Part shown: one piece after another, positions 8,959 through 18,462 of the stretch
How positions within the stretch are numbered: position 1 is the stretch's first letter
Layout of the letters: the number at the start of each line of letters is the position of its first letter
Assembly (NCBI RefSeq): GCF_947498015.1
Contig: NZ_CANMIR010000012.1
Location: 52,332-116,331, forward strand
Reading direction: 5' to 3'
Length of the DNA: 64,000 bases
Source: an uncultured Neptuniibacter sp.
GTDB lineage: Bacteria > Pseudomonadota > Gammaproteobacteria > Pseudomonadales > Balneatricaceae
Notes under the pieces: generated by a model
What the model was told of the DNA's origin: nothing
What the model saw: only the letters and a program-made list of their open reading frames with translations
Database searches by the model: none
Made by a program: the position numbers and the translations under genes

Positions 8959-9708
8959 ATGAAGATACTTGTCACCGTAAAACGCGTGATCGACTACAAC
9001 GTTAAGGTACGTGTTAAATCCGACAATACCGATGTTGACCTGGCTAACGTAAAGATGGCGCTCAACCCGTTCTGTGAGATCGCGGTTGAAGAAGCGGTCA
9101 GACTCAAAGAAGCCGGCGTTGCAACAGAGGTCGTTGTGGTTTCCATAGGGCCTAAAGCGTGTCAGGAACAGATCCGGACAGCGTTGGCTCTGGGTGCAGA
9201 CCGCGGTATCCAGATTGAAACAGATTCGATGCCAGAATCACTCAATGCAGCCAAGCTGTTAGCAAAAGTGATTGCAGAGGAACAGCCAGAATTGATCGTT
9301 ATGGGTAAACAGGCGATCGACAGCGATAACAACCAGACCGGTCAGATGCTGGCCGCCCTGCTTGATATGCCACAGGGCACATTCGCATCTGAACTGAAAC
9401 TAGAATCAGGTAAAGCACAGGTAACCCGTGAAGTGGACGGTGGTCTGCAGACCGTTGAACTCAATCTTCCAGCGATCGTTACGACTGACCTGCGCCTGAA
9501 TGAACCCCGTTATGCCTCTTTACCCAACATCATGAAAGCCAAGCGCAAACCGCTGGCAGTCAAAACACCTGCGGATCTCGGCGTTGAACTGAAAGAACAT
9601 AGCAAGCTGATACAGGTGACGCCACCTGCAGAGCGTCAGGCAGGTATCAAAGTAGCCAGCGTTGATGAGCTGGTAGAGAAACTTAAAAACGAAGCCAAAG
9701 TAATTTAA
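8959..9708 (+). CDS. etfB: Electron transfer flavoprotein beta subunit
   Basis: Small subunit of the ETF heterodimer, which carries electrons from acyl-CoA dehydrogenases to ETF:quinone oxidoreductase. It has 249 residues, the family length. The N-terminus ([19 protein letters not shown]), the [19 protein letters not shown] segment and the [17 protein letters not shown] adenine-nucleotide motif are typical. The neighbouring etfA and the acyl-CoA dehydrogenase at 10770 make it the likely electron acceptor for that enzyme. Confidence 0.95.
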   Translation: MKILVTVKRVIDYNVKVRVKSDNTDVDLANVKMALNPFCEIAVEEAVRLKEAGVATEVVVVSIGPKACQEQIRTALALGADRGIQIETDSMPESLNAAKLLAKVIAEEQPELIVMGKQAIDSDNNQTGQMLAALLDMPQGTFASELKLESGKAQVTREVDGGLQTVELNLPAIVTTDLRLNEPRYASLPNIMKAKRKPLAVKTPADLGVELKEHSKLIQVTPPAERQAGIKVASVDELVEKLKNEAKVI

Positions 9709-9720
9709 GGGGGTGATCTG

Positions 9721-10647
9721 ATGGCTATTCTGGTAATTGCAGAACATGACAACCGCACCCTTAAAGGTGCCACTTTTAACACCGTTGCAGCGGCAACTCA
9801 GATGGGGGGAGAGATCCATCTTCTTGTCGCCGGTAGCAACTGCAAAGCGGTCGCAGTCACAGCGGCATCACTTGATGGTGTTAGCAAAGTTCTACTGGCA
9901 GATGACCTCGCATATGAGCATCAACTGGCTGAAAACATCAGCAAGCTGGTTACAGAGCTGGGTAAAGATTACAGCCATATCGTTGCCCCTGCGACAACTT
10001 CAGGTAAAAACTTCCTGCCGCGGGTAGCCGCGCTGTTAGATGTTGCTCAGATCTCAGACATCACCGCTGTTGAAGCTGAAAACCGGTTCCAACGCCCAAT
10101 CTATGCGGGCAATGCGATTGCGACAGTGGAATCACTGGATCCCATTAAAGTTATTACCGTCCGTGGAACTGCTTTTGATCCGGTCGAAACCAAGGGCTCT
10201 GCGGAGATCTCTGAGATCTCAATCTCACATGACGCCAAACTATCCAGCTTTATCGGCGAGGTCATGGCTGAGTCTGACCGTCCTGAATTGACTGCAGCAG
10301 AAGTGATTATCTCTGGCGGTCGTGGAATGGGGAACGGAGAGAACTTCGCTCTACTGGAAACGGTCGCGGATAAACTGGGTGCTGCGGTTGGAGCATCCCG
10401 CGCGGCTGTCGATGCTGGTTTCGTACCTAACGATATGCAGGTGGGTCAAACCGGAAAAATTGTCGCACCAGAACTCTATATTGCCGTGGGAATATCAGGT
10501 GCCATTCAGCATCTGGCAGGCATGAAAGATTCAAAAGTTATTGTTGCTATCAATAAAGATGAAGAAGCACCGATCTTTACCGTCGCAGACTACGGCCTTG
10601 TCGCTGATCTGTTTGACGTGATGCCAGAGCTGCAAGAGAAACTGTAG
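9721..10647 (+). CDS. etfA: Electron transfer flavoprotein alpha subunit
   Basis: FAD-binding partner of EtfB, 308 residues. The C-terminal FAD domain is intact: SGGRGMGNGENFALLE, GASRAAVDAGFVPNDMQVGQTGK, ELYIAVGISGAIQHLAGM and VAINKDEEAPIF all match the family. ATG 9721 follows the etfB stop by twelve bases with a GGGGG-type ribosome site. A strong intrinsic terminator follows, so the acyl-CoA dehydrogenase gene may also have its own promoter. Confidence 0.95.
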   Translation: MAILVIAEHDNRTLKGATFNTVAAATQMGGEIHLLVAGSNCKAVAVTAASLDGVSKVLLADDLAYEHQLAENISKLVTELGKDYSHIVAPATTSGKNFLPRVAALLDVAQISDITAVEAENRFQRPIYAGNAIATVESLDPIKVITVRGTAFDPVETKGSAEISEISISHDAKLSSFIGEVMAESDRPELTAAEVIISGGRGMGNGENFALLETVADKLGAAVGASRAAVDAGFVPNDMQVGQTGKIVAPELYIAVGISGAIQHLAGMKDSKVIVAINKDEEAPIFTVADYGLVADLFDVMPELQEKL

Positions 10648-10654
10648 CTCCCTC

Positions 10655-10696
10655 GCGGGTCAGGGCGTCACTCTGCCGCCCTGCCCGCATTTTTTT
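10655..10696 (+). terminator. Intrinsic terminator after etfA
   Basis: GCGGG-T-CAGGGCG pairs with CGCCCTGCCCGC (one bulged T), followed by AT and six Ts. It would end the liv-synthetase-etf transcript. Confidence 0.85.
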
Positions 10697-10769
10697 ATTT
10701 CAATCGTACGGAATTGGGATCGCAACAAACTGTTACCGCCCAGTTCTAAGAAGTTAAAGAGAGACTAAG

Positions 10770-12542
10770 ATGAGCACCTATAACCCCCCTCTTCAGGATG
10801 CCAGTTTTGTATTAGACCAGTTGATCGGTCTGGACCAGATGTGTAACGACCTCAAGCTCGATGAGGTGAACAGCGAACTGGCCAGCGTTATTGTTGAGGA
10901 AGCCGGTAAACTGGCCTCTGAAGTGCTCGCCCCCCTGAATTCAGTGGGAGACCAGAACGGCGCTACCGTCAGCGAAGGCGCCGTAACTGAAACGCAAGGG
11001 TTTTCAGATGCATACCAGCAATTTGTGGAGAATGGCTGGGCGACTCTGACCGGTCCGGAGGAGTTTGGTGGCCAGGCACTACCGAACGTTCTGGGTACCG
11101 CTGTTAATGAACTCTGGCACTCATCCAACATGGCCTTTGCGCTCTGCCCTATGCTGAGTCAGGGTGCTGTTGAAGCATTGATCGCTCACGGTAGCGATGA
11201 ACTCAAAGCGCAGTACCTGCCACAGTTAATCAGTGGCGAATGGACGGGTACCATGAACCTGACCGAACCGAATGCGGGCTCTGATCTTGCAGCAGTCTCA
11301 GCGAAAGCTGTACCGGATGGTGAGCAGTTCCGGATCAGCGGTCAAAAGATTTTTATCACTTGGGGTGATCACCAGATGACCTCAAATATCGTTCACCTGG
11401 TACTGGCGCGCCTCCCGGATGCGCCTGCAGGGGTCAAAGGGATCTCTCTGTTTATCGTCCCCAAATATCTACTGGATGAACAGGGCCAGCCAGCAGCACA
11501 GAACGATGTCAGTTGCGTCTCCCTTGAGCACAAGATGGGGATACATGGTAGTCCGACCTGTGTGATGAGCTTTGGCGATAATGAAGGTGCAATTGGTTAC
11601 CTGGTTGGCGAAGCGAACAAGGGCCTGAGCTACATGTTCACAATGATGAACCATGCTCGTCAATCTGTCGGTTTACAGGGTTTGTCTATCTCCGAACGCG
11701 CATATCAACAAGCGGTTCAATACAGTCAGGAACGTTTTCAGGGAAGCAACCGAGACGGCAGTAAAATCGCGATCATCAATCATCCCGATGTGCGCCGTAT
11801 GCTCATGGCAATGAAGGCGGGTAACGAAGCGATGCGTGCGCTCGCTTACTCAGCTGCAGCTGATATCGATCGTGCACATCACGGTGATGCTGCCAGCAGA
11901 TCCCGTGTAGAGCTTTACACGCCTATTGTTAAAGGCTGGATGACTGAGCTCGCACAGGAACTCACCTCGCTGAACGTTCAGGTTCATGGGGGTATGGGCT
12001 TTATTGAAGAAACTGGCGCGGCACAACATTATCGTGATGCACGTATCCTGCCGATCTATGAAGGAACCACAGGCATCCAGGCGCTGGATCTGATCGGCCG
12101 TAAGACTCTGTTTGATAATGGCACTGCATTGAAACATCTTCAGCAGGAGATTCAGGCCTCCGTTGATACTCTTCGCAACAGTGAGAGTGAAAGCCTGCAA
12201 CAGCTCGGTCGTAAACTGGAGACAGCACTTAAACAGGCTTGCAATGCCGGTGACTGGATCCTGGATAACGCAGCTCAAGACAAAGAGCTTATGGGTAATG
12301 TCAGCTTTGATAACCTGATGATGATGGGTTACTTAACTGGAGGCTGGCTATTGGCAAAAAGTGCGATTCAGGCGGAACAGCTCAAACAGACTGATAATGC
12401 CTATGGAGCCCCTTTCCTTAACGCAAAAATATCAACGGCACAGTTCTTTGCCGATCACTACCTGCCACGGGTAGGCCAGCACTCAGAAACTATTCTGACA
12501 GGCCTGCGCCATACCTTTGCACTCGATATTGATCTGTTGTGA
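10770..12542 (+). CDS. Acyl-CoA dehydrogenase with extra C-terminal domain (DmdC-like length)
   Basis: FAD flavoenzyme that makes the alpha-beta double bond in an acyl-CoA, 590 residues. The middle domain has MNLTEPNAGSDLAAVSAKA and FITWGDHQMTSN. The helical domain ends with ILPIYEGTTGIQALDL, where Glu431 is the expected catalytic base. About 150 further residues form the extra C-terminal domain found in the long acyl-CoA dehydrogenase class, which includes the methylmercaptopropionyl-CoA dehydrogenase DmdC. The gene follows etfBA, its likely electron acceptor. With the upstream ligase it could serve a DMSP-type or another short-chain acid route; that choice is inference. Confidence 0.92.
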   Translation: MSTYNPPLQDASFVLDQLIGLDQMCNDLKLDEVNSELASVIVEEAGKLASEVLAPLNSVGDQNGATVSEGAVTETQGFSDAYQQFVENGWATLTGPEEFGGQALPNVLGTAVNELWHSSNMAFALCPMLSQGAVEALIAHGSDELKAQYLPQLISGEWTGTMNLTEPNAGSDLAAVSAKAVPDGEQFRISGQKIFITWGDHQMTSNIVHLVLARLPDAPAGVKGISLFIVPKYLLDEQGQPAAQNDVSCVSLEHKMGIHGSPTCVMSFGDNEGAIGYLVGEANKGLSYMFTMMNHARQSVGLQGLSISERAYQQAVQYSQERFQGSNRDGSKIAIINHPDVRRMLMAMKAGNEAMRALAYSAAADIDRAHHGDAASRSRVELYTPIVKGWMTELAQELTSLNVQVHGGMGFIEETGAAQHYRDARILPIYEGTTGIQALDLIGRKTLFDNGTALKHLQQEIQASVDTLRNSESESLQQLGRKLETALKQACNAGDWILDNAAQDKELMGNVSFDNLMMMGYLTGGWLLAKSAIQAEQLKQTDNAYGAPFLNAKISTAQFFADHYLPRVGQHSETILTGLRHTFALDIDLL

Positions 12543-12550
12543 TCTCTTAC

Positions 12551-12674
12551 CGCCTGCCTGTTAATACCTCTGGCGCAGGTAGGCGATTGTCGTTTCACGG
12601 CGGCAACTAACGAGCCCTATTCACGATGGTGGTAATGACCACTCCGGAGTCCTGGACGACTCCATTAAGGCTCG
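12551..12674 (+). other. Structured 3' region between the acyl-CoA dehydrogenase stop and its terminator
   Basis: Three stems stack in this stretch. CGCCTGCCTG (12551-12560) pairs with CAGGTAGGCG (12576-12585, one G-T pair). CGAGCC (12611-12616) pairs with GGCTCG (12669-12674) and encloses GGAGTC (12646-12651) pairing with GACTCC (12658-12663). With the terminator that follows, this resembles a branched RNA such as a 3'-derived small RNA. No known family is recognised. Confidence 0.4.
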
Positions 12675-12682
12675 ATGCCTTT

Positions 12683-12708
12683 GCCCTCGTCACAGAGGGC
12701 TTTTTTTT
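12683..12708 (+). terminator. Intrinsic terminator of the acyl-CoA dehydrogenase transcript
   Basis: GCCCTC, loop GTCACA, GAGGGC, then eight Ts. Its right half lies inside the last codons of the opposing GGDEF/EAL gene, which ends at 12690. Confidence 0.88.
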
Positions 12709-14390
12709 GCCTCAGGGTTAAATATTACCGATCCCAACTGCAAAGGGGCCTCTTGTTCAGACGTCTGTCTCGTTGAGGTAGCAAGCGCCTGATTATCACG
12801 AAGATCGATCCACTGAATGAATTCACAATCAGGCATCGGTTTTGCGTAAAAATATCCCTGACCCACAGTACACCCTAAAGCCAGTAACGCATCACAATGC
12901 TGTTGAGATTCAACACCCTCTGCCACCGTTTTTATATTGAGGGCATTTGACAGACCGATGACATTACCCAAAATCAGCTGATTCTCTCGTACGGTCAAAA
13001 TATCGTTCACAAAACTCCGGTCTATTTTCAGCTCATCAATCGGCAACGCTTTCATATTAGTCAGTGATGAATAGCCTGTACCAAAATCATCCAGTGAAAA
13101 TTTAACACCGAGCTCCTGACAACGGTGCATGACTGAAGCAACCTTATCAACATCCTCCAGTGCACAAGTTTCCAGAATCTCAAGGAAGAGGTTCTCAGGA
13201 TCCACTTCCGGCTGCTCTCTTAAAAAGAGTGCGAGTTTATCTGTAAAGTCATATTGCGAAAGCTGTTGAGGGCTGATGTTAACACTGACCTTTATCAACA
13301 CTCCCTCATTTATCCACTCTGCCATCTGCCGCAAAGCTTCCTGAATAACCCATTCACCTAAAGCCGATTCAAGTGGATGGCTTTCGATAATCGGCAAAAA
13401 ATCGGCAGGAGGTAACACTCCTTTTTCAGGATGATTCCAACGTACCAACGCTTCGGCACCCACCAGCTCCCCAGTATTCATATTTACCTTCGGCTGGTAA
13501 AAAAGAATAAACTCATTATTATCCAACGCCCGTCCCACCTCATTGAGTTGGGATGCACTTTGTATCGCTTCTATCTCCTGTTCAGTATCGAAATGATAAG
13601 CCTGATTCCTACCATTGAGCTTAGCCTGATACATTGCCAGATCGGCCTGTCGCACCAGTTGATCTGCACTTTCTGTATCACTGTTGGTGTTATCCCCTGA
13701 GTAGAAGGTGATCCCAATACTGGCAGACAACCTCAGATTTAGCCCATCGACAAATAGGGGAAGGTGGCATGCTTCGAGGAGCCTCTCTATAATCGGTTCA
13801 GCCTCGGACTCTTCAGTGAGGTCTGAGAGCACTACTACAAATTCATCTCCCCCAAAACGGCTTAGAGTGTCCGTGTTACGTAAGGCCCCACGCATTCTTT
13901 TTGCCAGAGAGATCAATATGCGATCCCCCATCAGATGCCCATAGGTATCATTAATCGCCTTGAATCCATCCACATCCACGTACAAGACCGCGGTTTTCTC
14001 ATTGGCTCGTACCGATCTGGCCATGCTCTGAACCAGGCGATCGGTTAACAGAGCCCTGTTTGGAAGCCCTGTTAAAACATCATGGCTGGCGATAAAGGAT
14101 AATCGGTCTTTTGTTTCCAGTAGTTCTTTTTCCCGCTTTCGAAGACGCACAACATTCGCCCGAAGCTCTTGTAAACGACGATAGGTAAACCACGCCAGAG
14201 GAACTGGCAAGATGAAAAGAACGATAAGGATTTCATCCAACTGCCACTGTCCCATTGAACGAGTAGAGCGGAATAAACTGTCGAACAGGTCAAAATAGAT
14301 GGCCAGAATGCCAAGAACAGAGGTCACCAGAACGGTGCGAATAAAATCCTTTTTTGCCTGAACACTACAGGCCTTCCTAATTGATAACAT
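12690..14390 (-). CDS. Membrane-bound GGDEF-EAL cyclic di-GMP enzyme
   Basis: Makes and/or degrades cyclic di-GMP. ATG 14390 (566 residues) is preferred over GTG 14444 because AGGGA lies six bases before it. Two membrane spans (about residues 15-36 and 52-71) lead through a short coiled coil into GGDEF (RFGGDEF intact, with an RxxD inhibitory site RNTD five residues upstream). The EAL domain has EALVRW, VNISPQQL, DDFGTGYSS, LKIDRSF, EGVE and GQGYFYAKP, all expected in an active phosphodiesterase. No periplasmic sensory domain is present. The 244 bases upstream, to the RecQ-like gene's stop, hold only promoter-like AT-rich sequence. Confidence 0.93.
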   Translation of the reverse strand: MLSIRKACSVQAKKDFIRTVLVTSVLGILAIYFDLFDSLFRSTRSMGQWQLDEILIVLFILPVPLAWFTYRRLQELRANVVRLRKREKELLETKDRLSFIASHDVLTGLPNRALLTDRLVQSMARSVRANEKTAVLYVDVDGFKAINDTYGHLMGDRILISLAKRMRGALRNTDTLSRFGGDEFVVVLSDLTEESEAEPIIERLLEACHLPLFVDGLNLRLSASIGITFYSGDNTNSDTESADQLVRQADLAMYQAKLNGRNQAYHFDTEQEIEAIQSASQLNEVGRALDNNEFILFYQPKVNMNTGELVGAEALVRWNHPEKGVLPPADFLPIIESHPLESALGEWVIQEALRQMAEWINEGVLIKVSVNISPQQLSQYDFTDKLALFLREQPEVDPENLFLEILETCALEDVDKVASVMHRCQELGVKFSLDDFGTGYSSLTNMKALPIDELKIDRSFVNDILTVRENQLILGNVIGLSNALNIKTVAEGVESQQHCDALLALGCTVGQGYFYAKPMPDCEFIQWIDLRDNQALATSTRQTSEQEAPLQLGSVIFNPEAKKSPL

Positions 14391-14634
14391 CTTACATCCC
14401 TGTTGGTCGCTACTGATTACAACTGACAGGCGCAAACTACCCACGCCCCGATCCGCTAAAACGACTTAACCGCTAACCATTATGATTAAGTTTTATACAA
14501 AACGGGCAAAATTTCACCTTTAAACCACAAGTTTTCCTACAAAGTTAAGGGGTGTATACCTGCGCTTGCTTAAAACCTGCGGTTGGAGCTAAGAAATCAA
14601 CATCGATCCCAGAGTGAGTCATCTGATTTAATTC

Positions 14635-16578
14635 TCATATAGCATCCATCAGAATCTCTACCTTTTTCAGGATCTGCTTAAAGCGAACTTTTTCACAATA
14701 ACCAAACCCTTCCAGCTGCTTTATTTTGTTACGACTGAACAGGGGAAGATTTATACCTGCCAGAAAACGACTGCAAAGCCCAGCTGTCAACAGACCTATT
14801 GCTTCATCAGGACAGTGTAGTTTGAGCGATTTTAATAGTTCGATCAATTTATGATCTTCCGGCAGAGACGGCTCAGAGGAATAGTTGAGCACAGCAGCCT
14901 TACCCCGGCAGACAGAACAGTGGCCGCAGGTTTCAGGCACCTCCTGATCATCGAAATAGCGTGCCAGATTGGCACTCAAACAGCGGTCTAACTCAAAAAA
15001 GCGAACCAATGCAGCGATTCTGCGAATCTCTTTCTGCTCCTTATCCGCAAAATATTCTGCCAGCGTTTCCACTAATTCAGGTTTACGCAGTGCCTGAGGA
15101 TTCACCGCAAATACTTCGGTGATTTTCTTACTCTCCATCACGATCAGATGGTTATCCTGAAGATACTCAAGAGCCGCAACAACCCTTTGCCTCTCACAAC
15201 CATAGTGCTGAGCCAGCGCCTCAAAATCTAACGCCCCCCAAACTCGCTTAAACTGTGTGTGATTGAAAATAGCCTCAATAAAACTGCGCCTCTCCCCTTC
15301 AAATCGGGAAATAATAACGCCCTGATCCACGACAAACTTATATCTAAATTCTGCAAAATAGGCGTACTGCGGCTGAATGACCCCCTGTAACTCTAACTGA
15401 ACCAAAAGCGTCTTAAGCGGAAGCTGACGAATGTTGCAAACCCGCGATAGCGGATTTATCTGCATCTCCCACTGCCCCTCTGACACCTCCTCTCTGAGTG
15501 TTGTGATCAGCCTTTCAATGCTGCCCCGTTCAGGGGTATCCCCATAGACAAAGTTCTCAACCGTATGGATTCCATCCAGGTTTGCCAGCGTGATGCAGTG
15601 AGATTCACCGCCGTCACGACCTGCCCGGCCGATCTCCTGACTATAGTTTTCAATCGACTTAGGCAGATCGTAATGAATCACAAAACGCACATCGGCTTTA
15701 TCGATCCCCATACCAAAGGCGATCGTGGCCACTACGACCTTGACCTCTCCCACCATATACTGATTTTGGATCTGGTGACGGCGTTCATTCTCTAGACCGG
15801 CATGATAGGCCACCGCATCGACACCTTCTCTCTGCAGATATTCAGCAACCTGTTCAGCGGTTTGCTGCTGGGTGACATAGACAATTCCCGCTACGGCTCC
15901 CTGCGCCCTGATCTGCTGTAACAGGCTTATCTGCTTCTCATCAGCGCCAACGGGGATAACACTCAAATCCAGATTCCTGCGATAGAAACCGGTTTGTATG
16001 ATATGCGCCTCCTGTATACCGAAACGGTTAGCCATATCCCGCTTTACCTGACGAGTAGCTGTGGCCGTCAGCAGTAGAACCAGAGGGATTTTTAACTCCT
16101 CTCGATAGAGAGGTAACTTGAGGTAATCTGGACGAAAATTATGCCCCCACTCAGAGATACAGTGTGCCTCATCGACAACGAGCATAGAGAGTGGCACAGA
16201 GCTTATGAATGCACGAAAGCGTTCATTTTTAAATCGCTCAACCGAGACCATCAATATTTTCAGTTGCCCTGCTCGAGCGGCATTCATAACCTCCCGGTTT
16301 TCCTCCGCGCTCAAGGTCGAATCGATACTCGCCGCGGGGATGCCCTTCTCTCGTAAAAACCGTAACTGATCCTTCATCAGCGCCAATAGCGGTGAAACGA
16401 CCAGCGTCAGATGTGGGAGATGCAGCGCCCCCATCTGATAGCAGAGTGATTTCCCGGCACCAGTAGGGAAGATCGACAGCGTCGAACAATCAGACAACAG
16501 CTGTTTGATCGTCTGTTCCTGCCCTTCACGAAAATGGGTAAATCCAAAATGTTGTTGCAGTGAGTTTTGCAGATCCAT
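14635..16578 (-). CDS. RecQ-family ATP-dependent DNA helicase
   Basis: DNA unwinding enzyme of the RecQ superfamily, 647 residues from ATG 16578 (AAGGA eight bases upstream; the longer reading to 16638 has no ribosome site). Seen: PTGAGKSLCYQ (Walker A), VVDEAHCISEWGHNFRPDYLKL (DEAH box), ATATRQV, GIVYVTQQQTAEQVAEYL, VVVATIAFGMGIDKADVRFVIHYDLPKS and QEIGRAGRDG. A RecQ zinc site follows (one Cys in DRCLSAN, then CGHCSVC). The tail after the zinc site is unlike a standard HRDC domain, and its winged-helix part looks divergent, so this is a RecQ-like paralogue rather than clear RecQ. Confidence 0.9.
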   Translation of the reverse strand: MDLQNSLQQHFGFTHFREGQEQTIKQLLSDCSTLSIFPTGAGKSLCYQMGALHLPHLTLVVSPLLALMKDQLRFLREKGIPAASIDSTLSAEENREVMNAARAGQLKILMVSVERFKNERFRAFISSVPLSMLVVDEAHCISEWGHNFRPDYLKLPLYREELKIPLVLLLTATATRQVKRDMANRFGIQEAHIIQTGFYRRNLDLSVIPVGADEKQISLLQQIRAQGAVAGIVYVTQQQTAEQVAEYLQREGVDAVAYHAGLENERRHQIQNQYMVGEVKVVVATIAFGMGIDKADVRFVIHYDLPKSIENYSQEIGRAGRDGGESHCITLANLDGIHTVENFVYGDTPERGSIERLITTLREEVSEGQWEMQINPLSRVCNIRQLPLKTLLVQLELQGVIQPQYAYFAEFRYKFVVDQGVIISRFEGERRSFIEAIFNHTQFKRVWGALDFEALAQHYGCERQRVVAALEYLQDNHLIVMESKKITEVFAVNPQALRKPELVETLAEYFADKEQKEIRRIAALVRFFELDRCLSANLARYFDDQEVPETCGHCSVCRGKAAVLNYSSEPSLPEDHKLIELLKSLKLHCPDEAIGLLTAGLCSRFLAGINLPLFSRNKIKQLEGFGYCEKVRFKQILKKVEILMDAI

Positions 16579-16786
16579 GGTCTTTTCCTTGGCGTTAAAT
16601 CCATTTAACGGTGAATAGATAGGTATCCTAAGAATCATACAGCAATCAACCGGAACCGAATCAATTTACGCTGATACAAAGCCCACTACGGTCATATTGA
16701 TTATGATGTAATTGGGCCGATAAGGTTTTAACTCGCCGCATGACACGGTAGAATTTTCCTCTTTTCAAAGTGTATGGAATATCGTA

Positions 16787-17503
16787 ATGGGTCGAGCCTA
16801 TCAAAACCGTAAAGAGTCGATGGCAAAAACATCAGATGCCAAGGCTAAGGTTTACAGCAAATTCAGCCGTGAAATCTATGTAACAGCTAAATCCGGTGGC
16901 ATCGAAGTTGAAGGGAACCTTGCACTGGCTAACTTAATTGAGCGAGCCAAAAAAGCGCAGGTACCTGCACATGTCATTGATAAAGCCCTGGATAAAGCCA
17001 AAGGTGGCGGCGGTGAGGATTTCTCTGAGGCGCGGTACGAAGGCTTTGGTCCGGGCGGTTGCATGGTTATTGTTGAGTGTCTAACTGACAATCCAAACCG
17101 TACATTTGGTGATGTTCGTAACTGCTTTAACAAAACTAAGTGCAAGATCGGTTCACAAGGCAGTGTGAGTCATATGTTCGACCACAGCGCTATTTTTGTG
17201 TTTAACGGTGATGATGAAGATGCCGTGCTCGAAGCGCTGATGATGGAAGATGTAGATGTTACCGACATCGAGTGCGAAGAGGGTAAAATCACCGTTTTTG
17301 CACCCCATACCGAATACTTCAAAGCGAAGAAAGCGCTGCAGGATAATATTGAGGGATTGGATCTGGACGTTGATGAGATCCAGTTCGTTCCACATAACAT
17401 GTCCCCTGTTTCTGAAGATGATCTGCCGATGTTCGAGAAGTTCATCAATATGCTAGATGATCTTGATGATGTTCAGAACGTCTACCATAACGCTGAACTG
17501 TAA
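16787..17503 (+). CDS. YebC/PmpR-family protein (YeeN-like)
   Basis: Member of the YebC/TACO1 family, 238 residues. The family contains DNA-binding regulators (PmpR) and ribosome-associated factors that help translate proline stretches. The three-domain core is visible: the basic N-terminal helix region ([18 protein letters not shown]), then [53 protein letters not shown] and FDHSAIFVF. The N-terminus [20 protein letters not shown] matches the YeeN branch more than YebC proper. It stands alone between the helicase gene and a strong terminator. Confidence 0.93.
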   Translation: MGRAYQNRKESMAKTSDAKAKVYSKFSREIYVTAKSGGIEVEGNLALANLIERAKKAQVPAHVIDKALDKAKGGGGEDFSEARYEGFGPGGCMVIVECLTDNPNRTFGDVRNCFNKTKCKIGSQGSVSHMFDHSAIFVFNGDDEDAVLEALMMEDVDVTDIECEEGKITVFAPHTEYFKAKKALQDNIEGLDLDVDEIQFVPHNMSPVSEDDLPMFEKFINMLDDLDDVQNVYHNAEL

Positions 17504-17520
17504 TATTTATCTGACTCAAA

Positions 17521-17545
17521 AGCCCGCTTACATGCGGGCTTTTTT
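17521..17545 (+). terminator. Intrinsic terminator after the YebC-family gene
   Basis: AGCCCGC, loop TTACAT, GCGGGCT, then a run of Ts. Confidence 0.9.
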
Positions 17546-17561
17546 ATACTCGAATAGGAAT

Positions 17562-17589
17562 AAAAAAGGCGCTACTAAAAAGTAGCGCC
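17562..17589 (-). terminator. Leftward intrinsic terminator with no leftward gene in front of it
   Basis: GGCGCTACT pairs with AGTAGCGCC around four bases. On the minus strand it is followed by TTTTTTATT, so it ends leftward transcription. No leftward gene lies between it and 17858. The plus-strand side carries no T-run. Confidence 0.7.
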
Positions 17590-17858
17590 CAAAAAGATCC
17601 ATCAGCAGTTGTGTTACAGAACCCAAAATCCCCAGATGCTTGCCGAAAGACCTGTCCATCTTACAGGATAATAGATTGACCCTGACTTAACCGGTTAGTT
17701 CCCTCTTACGAAGAAAAAAATACAATTCCCTCTGGCTCACCCCGCCCTATAGAAAACTACAGACATTTTGAACGACCGTTTGTCAAACTCTTCGATCCGT
17801 TCTACTCTAGTCACCGGCATTTTTCGACAGAAACCATGAACGTCCTCGGGTATTAATA
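17590..17858. other. Gene-free stretch upstream of the first MarR-like regulator
   Basis: The gene-free gap from 17504 to 17858 holds the two terminators listed separately and then this stretch. It has no convincing coding frame. A short hairpin (CCTGT, seven-base loop, ACAGG) lies at 17651-17667. On the minus strand a TTGACA hexamer occurs near 17785-17790, in a position to drive a short leftward RNA ending at the 17562-17589 terminator. The rightward promoter of the regulator must also lie here, but I cannot place it. Confidence 0.4.
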
Positions 17859-18404
17859 ATGACAAAGAGAACCCTGATGAATGACAATAGCTTGTATCGT
17901 AGCTGGCATCTTGGCGGTAATGATCACAATAATATCACTACCGAATTTGAATGGACTCTGCTCCGATTTCATGAAGCCTTTCAACGATATTGCTTACAGA
18001 TCGGTAGTACCGCTGGCTTAGGTAATTTAACTTACCAGGAGCTGATTATTCTCAACGTAATCCGTATGCAGGATCGGCCTAAACCGGTGACGATTATCGC
18101 CCGCCTTCTCAACCGGGATGATATCCCCAATATTCAATACAGCTTGCGTAAACTAACAAGTCTGGACCTGATCGAAAAAGATAAGGAATCGAGCAGTAAA
18201 ATTCACAACTATGCGATGACATCTCTGGGGCGAGAAAAGATCGACCGTTATGCCGAACTCAGGGAAGCACTCCTGACAACTCAGACATCCAGTATTGATA
18301 AAGTTGACGAAAAGATGGCTGAATCAGCCCGATTAATCAGCCTGCTGACGGGGATCTATGATGAAGCGGGAAGAATCGCAGCAACCTATGCGACCCCAGA
18401 ATAG
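17859..18404 (+). CDS. MarR-like winged-helix regulator, copy 1
   Basis: Transcription regulator of 181 residues with a winged-helix core: LTYQELIILNVIRMQDRP, VTIIARLLNRDDIPNIQYSLRKL (helix-turn-helix) and a wing, followed by a long dimerisation helix (RYAELREALLTTQTSSIDKVDEKM). A second gene at 29743 encodes a protein identical over more than 60 consecutive residues across the DNA-binding core, so both must read nearly the same operator. The in-frame ATG 17877 is an alternative start. The ligand is unknown; the paralogue's position next to ring-cleavage genes suggests an aromatic acid or its CoA ester. Convergent with the lipoprotein gene, sharing a terminator. Confidence 0.85.
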   Translation: MTKRTLMNDNSLYRSWHLGGNDHNNITTEFEWTLLRFHEAFQRYCLQIGSTAGLGNLTYQELIILNVIRMQDRPKPVTIIARLLNRDDIPNIQYSLRKLTSLDLIEKDKESSSKIHNYAMTSLGREKIDRYAELREALLTTQTSSIDKVDEKMAESARLISLLTGIYDEAGRIAATYATPE

Positions 18405-18422
18405 TACTTACCCACATCAACC

Positions 18423-18450
18423 AAAAAGCCCGCATATAAGCGGGCTTTTT
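18423..18450. terminator. Bidirectional intrinsic terminator
   Basis: AAAAAGCCCGC, loop ATATAA, GCGGGCTTTTT: a symmetric stem with As before and Ts after, serving both the MarR-like gene and the convergent lipoprotein gene. Confidence 0.9.
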
Positions 18451-18462
18451 CAATCATAGTTC

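Noticed and set aside
12590..12680. tRNA or known riboswitch after the acyl-CoA dehydrogenase gene
   Set aside because: Stems are present but there is no cloverleaf, no T-loop consensus and no riboswitch motif I recognise.
17528..17659. 43-codon minus-strand frame in the gap after the YebC-family gene
   Set aside because: No ribosome site, and it reads straight through both terminator stems; more likely non-coding.
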